A DNA stretch of 64,000 nt, taken from the NCBI GenBank assembly GCA_032433765.1, contig JAVIAB010000156.1, positions 84,551,015 to 84,615,014 of the forward strand. Reading direction: 5' to 3'. Positions 21,816-36,000 of this stretch are shown piece by piece; within the stretch, counting starts at the first letter, position 1; each line of letters opens with the position of its first letter. The notes under the pieces are model-generated. The model was not told where the DNA came from. It ran no database searches and was given only the letters and a program-made list of their open reading frames with translations. Origin of the DNA: Megaustenia siamemsis (Eukaryota; Mollusca; Gastropoda; Stylommatophora; Ariophantidae). Both the position numbers and the translations under genes were made by a program.

Positions 21816-22584
21816 TGTCCTTATATTCTGTGTTGATTGCATCGTTTGCCCTCGATCTGACCTAGTGTCTTGTTATTTTCTATGCAATCTTTTCTAAATA
21901 TTGTTTTCTTGTTAACGTCTAATGGTTCACTCGCTTGCACATTTAATATTTTGTTTTAATGTCACCCCTTAGCTGCCATGTTCGTGCTGACGTAATGATG
22001 ACGTGCTACACAAATTAAAAGCTTAGATCGATGTGAATGTTGACGACAACGATGACAACAACGTTATCCTGACAATATGGCGGCGCTGCAGATATGTCTG
22101 CTTCTTTAATGAAACTGGAATGGCCCGGAGAACGCTTCATCTGATCTCATCCTAAACGCATTGAGAATAGACCTCGGCGACACACAGATCTCATTTACCT
22201 CTAGCGATATCGTTCCTTATCTCGTTTAAATATTTATTTTCTTATTTAATCAAACGAGTTCTTGTGGCTGAGATGAAGACGAGCCCACATTCGGGTGTTT
22301 AAACGCTCACAAATGGCACAGTCAATAATATCTCAAGTGAGAGCAGCCATGGGCGGATCTACTTCTCGTTCTGTTGGGAGAGAGGAAGCAATAAATGAAA
22401 TAAGGCATCTGTTTGAATAACATATTGAGTGAGAGGACAGGCGTGTAGGAGGTCAACGCTGCTAGCGGTTAAACCATTAAACCATTAGATAACACTAGAG
22501 CTGCAAGACAATCACTCTCTCTTCAAATTGATCTATTGTCGTGTCCCGATTAATACGCTCTATAGGTAACATTATGTTACTATC
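21816..22584. other. Unassigned, no feature seen
   Basis: About 770 bp of non-repetitive sequence with no convincing exon, element or regulatory motif. Confidence 0.5.
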
Positions 22585-23440
22585 ATCTTCTTCTTCTTTC
22601 TCTCGTCATTTGCCTTTCAGCGTCGAGTGGAGATTTCCGATCATTTGCTCTTCATATTGGTCTATCCTGATGTTATGCTTCACAGTGTTTCTAATACCCC
22701 ATCAATCAATCTTTTTTTTTTGTGGTCGGCCCTTGGGTCTGGTGTTCTCGCAACGTTTATTGAAGGCTCATTGTTTAGTGTTTTAATCTTTCTGCCCTAA
22801 CATGTGACCACACAATTGTATCTGTAGTTTCTTGTTCTATGGCGGGGATTACACCTAACGTTTTTCTCAGATTTTAATTTCTGATCTTATCTCTCAGACT
22901 GTTTTCAGTCATTTGTCTAACACATTTTAATTTCTGATCTTATCTCTCAGACTGTTTTCAGTCATTCGTCTAACACATTTTCATTTCTGATCTATCTCTC
23001 AGACTGTTTCCAGTCATTCGTCTAACACATTTTCATTCGGATCTTATCTCTCAGACTGTTTCCAGTCATTCGTCTAACACATTTTGATTTCGGATCTTAT
23101 CTCTCAGACTGTTTTCAGTCATTCGTCTAACACATTTTAATTTCTGATCTTATCTCTCAGACTGTTTCAGTCATTCGTCTAACACATTTCATTTCTGATC
23201 TTATCTCTCAGACTGTTTTCAGTCATTCGTCTAACACATTTTCATTTCGGATCTTATCTCTCAGACTGTTTTCAGTCATTCGTCTAACACATTTTCATTT
23301 CGGATCTTATCTCTCAGACTGTTTCCAGTCATTCGTCTAACACATTTTAATTTCTGATCTTATCTCTCATGCTGTTTCCAGTCATTCGTCTAACACATTT
23401 ATCTCGCTGGTGGTAATTTGTCTTATTGTTTATGTTAACA
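22585..23440 (-). mobile_element. LINE family A 3' end, minus strand, internally expanded
   Basis: The TTCTTCTTCTTTC tail complement, then tgcctttcagcgtcgagtgg and cccttgggtctggtgttctc, match the copy at 8405. Within it the segment that encodes MTGNSLRDKIRNE is amplified (see 22880-23400), and LINE sequence resumes after the array (ctggtggtaatttgtcttattg). No intact frame. Confidence 0.82.
22880..23400. repeat. 53-bp array born inside LINE A
   Basis: About ten copies of a 53-bp unit (ctgatcttatctctcagact, cagtcattcgtctaacacat). Starts at 22881, 22934 and 22987 show the period. The unit is LINE A sequence, so this is a satellite seeded from a retrotransposon. Confidence 0.93.
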
Positions 23441-23965
23441 TCAACGTGAAAATTCGCAGACACTGTTGAAGAATAAACAATATAACAAAAGATGAGGCTC
23501 ATTGATGGGCCCCGCTTCAGGATAAATGAAACATTTCAAAGACACATTTTTGTTGATGAGCAGCTGTAAATAATCAGGAGAACAATAGAGAAAGGCACGG
23601 TCCCAAATAAAAATAATCACTCAGCCTTAAAATAGAAGGAAGCGGACGGGAAATATGGCGGACAGCAAACATTCGGGGACAAGATTCGCTGTCTAGGGAG
23701 GTTGTGCTTAGCTTTTAGAGATGTTCAGAGAGGATTGACTTAGTCCCTTAGAAAGAGGGTTGATCCAGGGAGATGTTTTAGCGAAATTGTTCAGAGAAAT
23801 GGGTTTCAAATGAAGATATTTAGCTATAGAAACTGAGAAGTGTCATATGACCGGCGTTAGACGCATGAACAGAATTTCAACTATCAATAGATTTGTATAG
23901 ATTATTAGACGGCCATTGCCGACAACATGTGCAGTAACTGACTTTTGTAAAACCAAGATATGTTT
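23441..23965. other. Unassigned, no feature seen
   Basis: Non-repetitive sequence without recognisable coding or element content. Confidence 0.5.
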
Positions 23966-24262
<297 letters not shown>

Positions 24263-24356
24263 AGTGTAATTAAAGCACTGGGTGAGTAAACTTTTGTACC
24301 AGATCTAGATGACCTATAATTATTCGCGTTATATTCGTCACTGTTATCTATTTATC

Positions 24357-24500
24357 GATTTGTCTGTTTCTCTGTCTGTCTGTCTGTCTGTCTCTCCCGT
24401 CTCTCCCTCTGTCTGTCTGTCTGTCTGTCTGTCTCTTCCTCTGTCTGTCTGTCTGTCTCTCCCTCTGTCTGTCTGTCTCTCCCTCTGTCTGTCTGCCTGT
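24357..24500. repeat. TCTG/TCTC microsatellite
   Basis: Interrupted tctg repeats with ctccctctg spacers. The frames on both strands here are artefacts. Confidence 0.95.
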
Positions 24501-24961
24501 CATACAAGACCATGTAGCACATACATCAAAAGTGTGGACTTTTTTATTCTGTAACACAGTCAAGGTCCCATCATGTAGCCCAGTTCTACGTCGTAAGAGA
24601 CGGGAAGGGGAGTAAGTGAGGGACTGCTAGATCTGTTGAAGTCTGCCGCGGGTTGTCCTATCATGGCTGAGATGGTAACAACTGAAGAGAAATGCAGTCC
24701 ACGCTAGAAAGCCTCGGCTAACAAACTGCTATTATATTTGAGTAAACTGTGTATGTAGTCAGCACAGAAGTCCTTTATTTCAAGTAGATATGGAGACATC
24801 AAAGTCCCGAGATGAAAGAAAACACAGCTTGTCTCACCACCAAGCCCATCATGTGTAATAATTCAAACACAAATGAAGATGTTTGGAACGAAATTTGAAG
24901 AGGGGGACGTTCACTGTGTGTGGGAGATGACAGGAAAGGTCTCTGTAGTGAGGGTGTATTG
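24501..24961. other. Unassigned spacer left of hAT element
   Basis: No repeats or domains seen. It ends with gtgtattg (24954-24961), the left target duplication of the hAT element. Confidence 0.5.
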
Positions 24962-25297
24962 TAGAGTGACCATTCGTCCCCGAAGTGTAGAGGTTGTCCC
25001 CGAGAGAAATGTGTCCCCGATTTTGTCCCCGATTTTGTCCCCGATTTCAGTGAATAAATAAATGTTCATACACGGAATCGGCCCTCTTTTAAAATAATCA
25101 CTAGGACTCAGGACGTTACTGAGTTGTGTTTCTTTATCCCAGACTGAGCGGCATTAGCGAGAAGATAAAAGAGAAGACTTGGACGCGTTGTGTCGGAGAT
25201 AGCTCTTTGAACTCTTCAAGCGGGGTGCTACGTCACTTCTATTCCAACCGCTGACTTCTATTGGGATGGGTTTAATTTGAAAAAAAGCAGACACACA

Positions 25298-25348
<51 letters not shown>
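25298..25348. repeat. (TC)n microsatellite
   Basis: About 25 TC units within the 5' part of the hAT element. Confidence 0.97.
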
Positions 25349-25353
<5 letters not shown>

Positions 25354-25481
25354 TGCCTTTCCGGACATCTCCCGCCAAAGTATCTTTCCCGGCCAATTTT
25401 CAAAACAGTCCGAGTGTAATGACAGTACAGTGCAGTCGTGTTTTCTATGTGTGATCAGTGGACGTCTGTTGCATTAAAACA

Positions 25482-26808
25482 ATGCTTTCCAAGAAACGTA
25501 AGTGTCATTTTAGTGATTCGCAATTGTTGAAAGCAGTTGATAATTTTGACTTAAACAAAAAGATTGTTGGACTCTCAGCAGACAATACAAATACAAACTT
25601 TGGAGGCTTGTTGAGGAAAGGGAGAGATAATGTCATAACTAAAATAAAGTCCAAGTTAAACAGACACATAATGTGTCTTGGTTGCAACGCACACATAATT
25701 CACATTGTGCAAAAACAACGTTTGATTCCATGCCTATGGATATGGAAGCGATTGTAACAAAAATATTTGGATACTTTCACATTTACACGGCTCTTGTAGA
25801 ACGCCTAAAAGACTTCTGTGAATTTGCTGGACAAGAGTTTAAGCAATTATTAGGTTATTCGAATATAAGGTGGTTGTCATTACTTCCAGCCTTGGAAAGA
25901 ATATTGAAACTGTATCAATCACTAAGATCTTTCTTCTTGTCAGAAACACACTGTCCTACAATAATGAAACAATTCTTTGAAAACAGTGAATCAGAGCTTC
26001 GGCTCAGCTTTGCTCATTCTCACGCATCACTCTTCCATGAAACAATTAAGGCGATTGGAGGCGACGACAAGATCGCAACAGAATCGGCACTAGCTGTGAA
26101 CAATCTCATTATAAAATTAGAAACTCGACGCGATGAAAATGTCATCCCACACATGGTAAAGAGTTTGCTGATTAAGTAGAAAATGGTGACATCCAAATGG
26201 AAAGGTATTTCCAAATAAGTAAAGAATTCTATAATACTGCTGTCCATTACTTGCAGTCTTGGAACAAGCACAATGAGGACTTGTCACAACTGAGATGCCT
26301 TCTCTTGGATAATGTACCTGAAAGGAAACATTTTGATAATGCAGTAGGACAGATACCTTCAAAGTGTCATGAAGTTGTAAACGTCAATCGTGATGAGCTC
26401 TTTGATGAATTTACTTATTTGCGAGGCCATCTGTTGCAAAAAGAATGTGAGTGGTTCAGTCACAAGCCCCCGTGTAGAAAATGGAATGAAGTACTCAGGT
26501 ACTTGAAAGAAAATAATGTACCACATGCTAATGTGAAGAGAATTCTTGAACTTTTTATGTGCTTACCTGGCAGCAATGCATCCATAGAAAGACTATTTTC
26601 TCAAATGAACTACGTCTGGTCCGAAGAGAAATCACGGATTAATGTGAGCACGGTGCAAGCCATGTTCACAGTAAAAACCAACATTAATTTATTGTGTGAA
26701 AGCTTCAGTGAAAAACTTGTTTCAAATCATGAGATCTTGAGAATGATACACAAAAAACAAGTACCACGCCGAGGCAACAACCTCTTCAGTATAAATAAGG
26801 TACTGTAA
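25482..26808 (+). pseudogene. hAT transposase remnant, C-terminal two-thirds
   Basis: Once a hAT transposase (RNase H-like DDE enzyme with a C-terminal dimerisation domain). Three frames carry it in order: 25482-25754 (MLSKKRKCHFSD..GLSADNTNTNFGG..CLGCNAHIIH), about 25705-26179 (MDMEAIVTKIFGYFHIYT, YSNIRWLSLLPALERIL, and LSFAHSHASLFHE), and 26197-26808 (MERYFQISKEFYN, ending with LFMCLPGSNASIERLFSQ and EEKSRINVSTVQAM, the hAT C-terminal motif). Frameshifts near 25705 and 26170 break it. The first piece contains the D-N-T part of the core and NIRWLSLLPALER is a common hAT landmark. An N-terminal BED zinc finger is not visible. The closest relatives I recall are ZBED/SCAND3-like hAT proteins. 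Confidence 0.88.
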
Positions 26809-27074
26809 ACATTACTTTAATATTGCAATTGATATATATATGTTGTTTACATATTTTAATTTTACACTTTTTTTTGTTATTGAGAAACAAAACTAGCTAT
26901 TGTAATGTCATTAAGTGCGTGTATCGCATAAGTACCGTGAATATTAACAAAAATAAAATCAAACAGCAAATAAACACAGTTATTATGAAATTTAAAGTTA
27001 TCTCTTTTTTTGCATCTACAAAATTTCTTGCGCACACACACAGTCACACACCCACCCACACATACCATAAATAA

Positions 27075-27378
27075 ATACATATATATATGTATACATACAC
27101 ACACACACATATATATATGTATACATACACACACACATACATATATATGTATACATACACACACACACACACACACATATATATATGTATACATACACAC
27201 ACACACATATATATATATGTATACATACACACACACCACATATATATATGTATACATATACACACACACATATATATATGTATACATACACACACACACA
27301 TATATATATATGTATACATACACACACACACACACATATATATATGTATACATACACACACACACACATATATATAAT
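27075..27378. repeat. Compound (CA)n/(TA)n array with tatgtatacata
   Basis: About nine periods of acacacac, atatatat and gtatacatac. Every period has the palindrome tatgtatacata. Frames in all six directions (MCVCVCIHIYM and similar) are artefacts. Confidence 0.96.
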
Positions 27379-27585
27379 TATCGTTCTTCCCCGATTTTGT
27401 GGGACAGTCTCAGAAATAAGCAAAATAATCCTCTGAATGTAAGGAATATGACAAATGTCCCCAAAAACAATGGACAAAAGTGGTCACCCTAGTGTATGGA
27501 TGAGTGTGTGTGTGTGTGGGAGAGGGCACTTAATTGTTGGGACACGCCTGCCTGTGCTCTAGTGTGAACAACCCTAATAACGAAA

Positions 27586-29455
27586 AAACAACAGTTAGGG
27601 TGGATAAACAAACAACAGTTGGGATGAATAAACAAACAACAGTTGGGATGAATAAACAAAAAAACAGTTAGGATGAATAAACAAACAACAGTTGGGATGA
27701 ATAAACAAACAACAGTTGGGATGAATAAACAAACAACAGGTAGGATGAATAAACAAACAACAGTTAGGATGGATAAACAAACAACAGTTGGGATGAATAA
27801 ACAAACAAGTTGGGATGAATAAACAAACAACAGTTGGGATGAATAAACAAACAACAGGTAGGATGAATAAACAAACAACAGTTGGGATGAATAAACAAAT
27901 AACGGTTGGGATGAATAAACAAACAACAGTTGGGATGAATAAACAAACAACATTTAGGATGAATAAACAAACAACAGTTGGGATGAATAAACAAACAACA
28001 GTTGGGATGAATAAACAAACAACAGGTAGGATGAATAAACAAACAACAGTTGGGATGAATAAACAAACAACAGTTGGGATGAATAAACAAACAACAGGTA
28101 GGATGAATAAACAAACAACAGTTGGGATGAATAAACAAACAACAGGTAGGATGAATAAACAAACAACAGTTGGGATGAATAAACAAACAACATTTAGGAT
28201 GAATAAACAAACAACAGTTGGGATGAATAAACAAACAACAGTTGGGATGAATAAACAAACAACAGGTAGGATGAATAAACAAACAACAGTTGGGATGAAT
28301 AAACAAACAACAGTTGGGATGAATAAACAAACAAGAGGTAGGATGAATAAACAAACAACAGTTGGGATGAATAAACAAACAACAGTTGGGATGAATAAAC
28401 AAACAATAGTTGGGATGAATAAACAAACAACAGTTGGGATGAATAAACAAACAACAGTTGGGATGAATAAACAAACAACAGGTAGGATGAATAAACAAAC
28501 AACAGTTGGGATGAATAAACAAACAAGTTGGGATGAATAAACAAACAACAGTTAGGATGAATAAACAAACAACAGGTAGGGTGGATAAACAAACTACAGT
28601 TAGGGTGAATAAACAAACAACAGTTGGGATGAATAAACAAAAAACAGTTAGGATGAATAAACAAACTACAGTTAGGGTGAATAAACAAACAACAGTTGGG
28701 ATGAATAAACAAAAAACAGTTAGGATGAATAAACAAACAACAGTTTGGATGAATAAACAAACAACAGTTGGGATGAATAAACAAACAACAGGTAGGATGA
28801 ATAAACAAACAACAATTAGGATGGATAAACAAACAACAGTTGGGATGAATAAACAAACAAGTTGGGATGAATAAACAAACAACAGTTGGGATGAATAAAC
28901 AAACAACAGGTAGGATGAATAAACAAACAACAATTGGGATAAATAAACAAATAACGGTTGAGATGAATAAACAAACAACAGTTGGATGAATAAACAAACA
29001 ACAGGTAGGATGAATAAACAAACAACAGTTGGGATGAATAAACAAACAACAGTTGGGATGAATAAACAAACAATAGTTGGGATGAATAAACAAACAACAG
29101 TTGGGATGAATAAACAAACAACAGTTAGGATGAATAAACAAACAACAGTTGGGATGAATAAACAAACAACAGTTGGGATGAATAAACAAACAACAGTTAG
29201 GATGAATAAACAAACAACAGTTGGGATGGATAAACAAACAACAGTTGGGATGAATAAACAAACAACAGTTGGGATGAATAAACAAACAACAGTTTGGATG
29301 AATAAACAAACAACAGTTAGGATGAATAAACAAACAACATTTAGGATGAATAAACAAACAACAGTTGGGATGAATAAACAAACAACAGTTAGGATGAATA
29401 ACAAACAACATTTAGGATGAATAAACAAACAACAGTTGGGATGAATAAACAAACA
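27586..29455. repeat. 24-bp tandem array, about 78 copies
   Basis: Unit tag caaacaacagttgggatg plus aataaa. Variants are ggtagg, ttagg, tttagg and a 21-bp short unit lacking cag (27804, 28522, 28856). Multiples of 24 keep frames open on both strands (NKQTTVGM, or CLFIPTVV on the minus strand); these are not genes. It begins about 95 bp from the hAT element. Confidence 0.96.
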
Positions 29456-29694
29456 AAAAACATTGACAAAGGGAGATCATCAGTCGGACTGTGAGTTGTT
29501 GAACTCGGACAAACAAAAACGCCGACACATGATAGTAGTAACGACATGTAGCCGGCGACTCGCAGACGTTCCGAGACCACGAAATGAAACAAAGGAACCC
29601 CACAACAGACCTTTCCTGGTCGGAAAACATTGACCTCCATGGGAACAGAACGGAGCTTTCAAGGATCGAAACTTTCTCTGATCTCCTGCTATTG
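29456..29694. other. Unassigned spacer
   Basis: Short non-repetitive stretch between two arrays; no feature seen. Confidence 0.5.
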
Positions 29695-30705
29695 TAGACG
29701 CCAAGATTTCTCTGATCTCCAGCTATTACGGACGCCAGGATTTCTCTGATCTCCAGCTATTATGGACGCCAAGATTTCTCTGATGTCCAGCTATTGTAGA
29801 CGCCAAGATTTATCTGATCTCCAGCTATTATGGACGCCAGGATTTCTCTGATCTCCAGCTATTACGGACGCCAGGATTTCTCTGATCTCCAGCTATTACG
29901 GACGCCAGGATTTCTCTGATCTCCAGCTATTACGGACGCCAGGATTTCTCTGATCTCCAGCTATTACGGACGCCAGGATTTCTCTGATGTCCAGCTATTG
30001 TAGACTTCAAGATTTCACTGTGACCAGCTATTGCGGACGCAAGATTTCACTGATGTTCAGCTATTGTGGACGCCAAGATTTCACTGATGACCAGCTATTG
30101 CGGACGCAAAGATTTTTCTGTGTTAAGCTATTGTGGACGCCAATATTTCTCTGATGTCCAGCTATTGTGGACGCCAAGATTTTCTGATATCCAGCGGTTA
30201 TAGACACAAAGATTTCTCTGATGTCCAGATATTGTAGAAACGAAGATTTCACTGATGTCCAGCTATTGCTGACGCGAAGGTTTCACTGATGTCCAGAAAT
30301 TGTGGACGCGAGGATTTCACTGATGTCCAGATATTGTAGAAACGAAGATTTCACTGATGTCCAGCTATTGCTGACGTGAAGGTTTCACTGATGTCCAGCT
30401 ATTGTGGACGCCAAGATTTCACTGATGTCCAGCTATTGTGGACGCCAAGATTTCACTGATGTCCGGCTATTGTGGACGCCAAGATTTCACTGATATCCAG
30501 CTATTGTGGACGCCAAGATTTCACTGATGTCCAGCTATTGTGGACGCCAAGATTTCACTGATGTCCAGCTATTGTGGACGCCAAGATTTCACTGATGTCC
30601 AGCTATTGTGGACGCTAAGATTTCACTGATGCCCAGCTATTGTGGACGCTAAGATTTCATGGATGTCCAGCTATTGTGGACGCGAAGAGGTCTCGGATGT
30701 CCAGC
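29695..30705. repeat. 34-bp tandem array, about 30 copies
   Basis: Unit tag gatttctctgatctccagct then attacggacgccag. Left half mostly ctctgatctcc, right half mostly cactgatgtcc, with lower-identity copies in between (30010-30350). Confidence 0.95.
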
Positions 30706-31000
30706 GAAAGTGAATAAGATCAATAGATTTCTACTATAGAATCTGGATCGCCAGGAAATGTCAATGACAGTTTTGTTTTAATGAGTCAACTGCGAGGAGT
30801 GATTGACAGATGTAGGTCAAGACTTCTTATTAAACGATAGGCGATTGACAAGCAACCAGTAAATGAGAAGAGTATCCGAGAATTGTAGGGCGGAGTTCCC
30901 AGGATTGTCCACGGCAGATACCCAGGAAGCCCATAGCCAAGCTGGCAACAAAAACACCAAGCAGAGACCTTCTTTTTAGCAGACTCTTTGGAAGCCACTA
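30706..31000. other. Unassigned spacer
   Basis: No repeat or domain recognised. Confidence 0.45.
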
Positions 31001-31360
31001 GGAGAGTAAGATTTAGACGAAATTTAGGAACCAGACTCAAGACAGAGGAGTGCTGGTAGGTAGTTAGGGAATTAGGATGTATTAGAAGTTGGAGAGTAAG
31101 ATTTAGACGAAATTTAGGAATCAGACTCAAGACAGAGGAGTGCTGGTAGGTAGTTAGGGAATTAGGATGTATTAGAAGTTGGAGAGTAAGATTTAGACGA
31201 AATTTAGGAACCAGACTCAAGACAGAGGAGTGCTGGTAGATAGGGAATTATGACGTATTAGAAGTTGGAGAGTAAGATTTAGACGAAATTTAGGAACCAG
31301 ACTCAAGACAGAGGAGTGCTGGTAGGTAGTTAGGGAATTAGGATGTATTAGAAGTTATCA
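31001..31360. repeat. 90-bp tandem array, four copies
   Basis: Unit begins gttggagagtaagatttaga and includes cagaggagtgctggtagg. The third copy has a short deletion (gtagatagggaattatgacg). The longest monomer in the window. Confidence 0.92.
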
Positions 31361-32112
31361 ACGGATTTGTAGAGCCATAAGAATAGTAATAGAGTGAGAA
31401 GGAGATCTAGAAGCTATCAGTGAATTCCAGAACCAAGGAGTTAATATAAACCAGTGAAGAGTTGTCTACAGAATTACTGAGGATATTGATAGTTGAGATG
31501 TACAAGCATCAAGTTAGATATCATAAGATGATCACCGTGTGGCTGTATCAACACCGTCGATTGACTAAGCGGGCCCACATAATACTAATATATTAATAAC
31601 AGAAATATGATTCCATTGTTGTGTGATTTGTTACGTCCAGACTTGTAGACATAAGAATAGCGACTGTTGTTAGATCTTGTACCAAACATTGTGAGTTATC
31701 ACTTCCATTGAATGTACTAATCGCAGTGTGATGTATTATAAGATAATCCTCTCATGCAATAGCTCACTGTTAAAGGCAACCAACTATGTCAGCAACAAAG
31801 AATCATAGTCAGAGCAAATGATTGAATACACTGTCATACATGACGCGTCACTGATCGTCTCTGACATTTGCTTCAGGTCGCCTACACTACAGTTGTTGTT
31901 CGTGACTGCTGGTGTCCAGTACCTGTAACGTGCTGATGTAGGAGCAAGTGGTTAAACCACTAATAAAATGCCAGTGATTGTAGATTTGGTGGATGGAACT
32001 AGAATCTACAGAATTAATGAAATTAGAGAAATCTGAAAACGCTCTTTAGATCCCCTTGAACAGAAGACAGCAAATAAGGCAAACATCAAAACTTTCAGTG
32101 TGAAGCTTTATT
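31361..32112. other. Unassigned, no feature seen
   Basis: About 750 bp of non-repetitive AT-rich sequence with no convincing exon or element. Confidence 0.5.
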
Positions 32113-33043
32113 GTGACATCTTTTATTGTTACAACTTTTATTGTAACAACTTTTATTGTGACATCTGTTATTGTTTACAACTTTTATTGTGACATCTTTT
32201 ATTGTTACAACTTTTATTGTTACAACTTTTATTGTGACATCTTTTATTGTTTACAACTTTTATTGTGACATCTTTTATTGTTACAACTTTTATTGTTACA
32301 ACTTTTATTGTGACATCTTTTATTGTTACAACTTTTATTGTTACAACTGTTATTGTTTACAACTTTTATTGTGACATCTTTTATTGTTTACAACTTTTAT
32401 TGTGACATCTTTTATTGTTACAACTTTTATTGTTACAACTTTTATTGTTACAACTTTTATTGTGACATCTGTTATTGTTTACAACTTTTATTGTGACATC
32501 TTTTATTGTTTACAACTTTTATTGTGACATCTTTTATTGTTACAACTTTTATTGTGACATCTTTTATTGTTACAACTTTTATTGTGACATCTTTTATTGT
32601 TTACAACTTTTATTGTTACAACTTTTATTGTGACATCTTTTATTGTTACAACTTTTATTGTGACATCTTTTATTGTTTACAACTTTTATTGTTACAACTT
32701 TTATTGAGACATCTGTTATTGTTACAACTTTTATTGTTACAACTTTTATTGTGACATCTTCTATTGTTACAACTTTTATTGTTACAACTTTTATTGCGAC
32801 ACCTTTTATTGTTACAACTTTTATTGTGACATCTTTTATTGTTACAACTTTAAGTGTTACATTTTTTATTGTGACATCTTTTATTGTTACAACTTTTATT
32901 GTGACATCTTTTATTGTTACAACTTTTATTGTGACATCTTTTCTTGTTACATCTTTTATATTTACATCTTATATTGTTACATCTTTTATTGTGACATCTT
33001 TTATTGTTACATCTTGTATTGTTACATCTTGTATTGTTACATC
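32113..33043. repeat. 15-bp tandem array, about 62 copies
   Basis: Alternating ttttattgttacaac and ttttattgtgacatc units, with occasional gtttac 16-bp forms that switch frame. Pyrimidine-rich on the plus strand. Confidence 0.95.
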
Positions 33044-36000
33044 TCAGACAAGATGCAATGAGATACAGGGGACAGACAAGAAGCAATAAGATACAGGGGA
33101 CAGACAAGAAACAAAGAGATACAGCAGACACACAAGATGCAATGAGATACAGGGGACAGACAAGATGTATTGAGATACAGGGAGAGACAAGATACAATGA
33201 GATACAGGGGACAGACAAGAAACAAAGAGATACAGCAGACAGACAAGATGCAATGAGATACAGGGGACACAAGATGCAATGAGATACAGGGGACAGACAA
33301 GATACAATGAGATACAGGAGAAAGACAAGATACAATGAGATACAGGGGACAGACAAGAAACAATGAGATACAGGAGACAGGCAAGATGCAATGAGATACA
33401 GGGGAAAGACAAGAAACAATGAGATACAGGAGACAGACAAGATTCAATGAAATACGGGAGAAAGACAAGATACAATGAGATACAGGAGACAGACAAGAAG
33501 CAATGAGATACAGGGGACAGACAAGAAGCAATGAGATACAGGGGACAGACAAGATGCAATGAAATATGGGAGAAAGACAAGATACAATGAGATACAGGAG
33601 AAAGACAAGAAGCAATGAGATACAGGGGACAGACAAGAAGCAATGAGATACAGGGGACAGACAAGATACAATAAAATACGGGAGAAAGACAAGATACAAT
33701 GAGATACAGGAGACAGACAAGAAACAAAGAGATACAGGAGAAAGACAAGATACAATGAGATACAGGGGACAGACAAGAAACGATGAGATACAGGGGACAG
33801 ACAAGAATAAATTAGATACAGGAGAAAGACAAGAAACAATGAAATACGGGAGAAAGACAAGATACAATGAAATACGGGAGAAAGACAAGATACAATGAGA
33901 TACAGGAGACAGACAAGATACAATAAGATACATGAGACAGACAAGATACAATGAAATACAGGAGAAAGACAAGATACAATGAGATACAGGAGACAGACAA
34001 GAAGCAATGAAATACAGGAGAAAGACAAGATACAATGAAATACGGGAGAACGACAAGATACAATGAGATACAGGAGACAGACAAGATACAATGAGATACA
34101 GGAGACAAACAAGATACAATGAAATACAGGAGAAAGACAACATACAATGAGATACAGGAGACAGACAAGAAGCAATGAAATATAGGAGAAAGACAAGATA
34201 CAATGAAATACGGGAGAACGACAAGATACAATGAGATACAGGGACAGACAAGAAGCAATGAAATACAGGAGAAAGACAAAATACAATGAAATACGGGAGA
34301 AAGACAAGATACAATGAGATACAGGAGACAGTTAAGATACAATGAGATACAGGAGACAGACAAGATACAATGAAATACAGGAGAAAGACAAGATACAATG
34401 AGATACAGGAGAAAGACAAGAAACAAAGAGATACAGGAGAAAGACAAGATACAATGAGACACATGAGAAAGACAAGATACAATGAGATACAGGAGACAGA
34501 CAAGAAACAATGAGATACAGGGGACAGACAAGAAACAATGAGATACAGGGAACAGACAAGAAACAATGAAATACAGGGGACAGAGAAGAAGCAATGAGAT
34601 ACAGGGGACAGACAAGAAACAAAGAGATACAGGAGAAAGACAAGATACAATGAAATACAGGAGACAGACAAGAAACAAAGAGATACAGGAGAAAGACAAG
34701 ATACAATGAGATACATGAGAAAGACAATATACAATGAGATACAGGAGACAGACAAGAAACAATGAGATACAGGAGACAGACAAGAAACAAAAAGGTACAG
34801 CTGAAAGACAAGATACAATGAGCTTGTGGAGAAAGACAAGGTACAATGAGATACAGGAGACAGACAAGAAACAAAGAGATACGGGAGAAAGATAAGATAC
34901 AATGAGATACAGGAGAAAAACAAGATAAAATGAGATACAGGAGACAGACGAGAATCAAAGAGATACAGCTGAAAGACAAGACACAATGAGATACAGGGGA
35001 CAGACAAGAAACAATGAGATACAGGGGACAGACAAGAAACAATGAGATACAGGAGACAGACAAGAAACAATGAGATACAGGAGACAGAGACAAGATACAA
35101 TGAGATACAGGAGAAAGACAAGATACAATAAGATACAGGGGACAGACAAGATACAATGAGATACTGGAGAAAGACAAGATACAATGAGATACAGGGGACA
35201 GACAAGATACAATGAGATACAGGAGACAGAAAAGAAACAAAGAGATACAGCTGAAAGACAAGATACAATGAGATACAGGAGAAAGACAAGATACAATGAG
35301 ATAGATTGGACAGACAAGAAACAATGGGGTACAGGAGACAGACAAGAAACAATGAGATACAGGGGACAGACAAGAAACAATGAGATACAGGAGAAAGACA
35401 AGATACAATGAGATACAGGGGACAGACAAGAATAAATGAGATACAGGAGAAAGACAAGATACAATGAGATACAGGGGACAGACAAGAAACAATGAGATAC
35501 AGGAGAAAGACAAGATACAATGAGATACAGGGGACAGACAAGAAACAATGAGATACAGGGGACAGACAAGAAACAAAGAGATACAGGGACAGACAAGATA
35601 CAATGAGATATAGGGGACAGACAAGAAACAATGAGATACAGGGGACAGACAAAAAACAATGAGATACAGGAGAAAGACAAGATACAATGAGATACAGGAG
35701 AAAGACAAGATACAATGAGATACAGGAGAAAGACAAGATACAATGAGATACAGGGGACAGACAAGAAACAATGAGATACAGGAGAAAGACAAGAAACAAA
35801 GAGATACAGGAGAAAGACAAGATACAATGAGACACAGGAGACAGACAAGTTGCAATGAGATACAGGGGACAGACAAGAAACAATGAGATACAGGGGACAG
35901 ACAAGAAACAATGAGATACAGGAGAAAGACAAGAAACAAAGAGATACAGGAGAAAGACAAGATACAATGAGATACAGGGGACAGACAAGAAACAATGAGA

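Larger units (their letters stand above)
24962..27491 (+). mobile_element. hAT-superfamily DNA transposon, decayed
   Basis: A 2530-bp element delimited by short inverted ends: TAGAGTGACCA at 24962 and the complement of TAGGGTGACCA at 27481-27491. The flanking 8-bp duplication is gtgtattg / gtgtatgg (7 of 8 match), the length expected for hAT. Sub-terminal regions share ccccgattttg motifs (25015-25045 and about 27391). It contains a frameshifted transposase and two microsatellites (TC at 25298, CA/TA at 27075) that grew inside it. Confidence 0.85.

Noticed and set aside
27764..29452. 562-codon minus frame and overlapping frames on both strands
   Set aside because: By-product of the 24-bp array, whose length is a multiple of three and which lacks stops.
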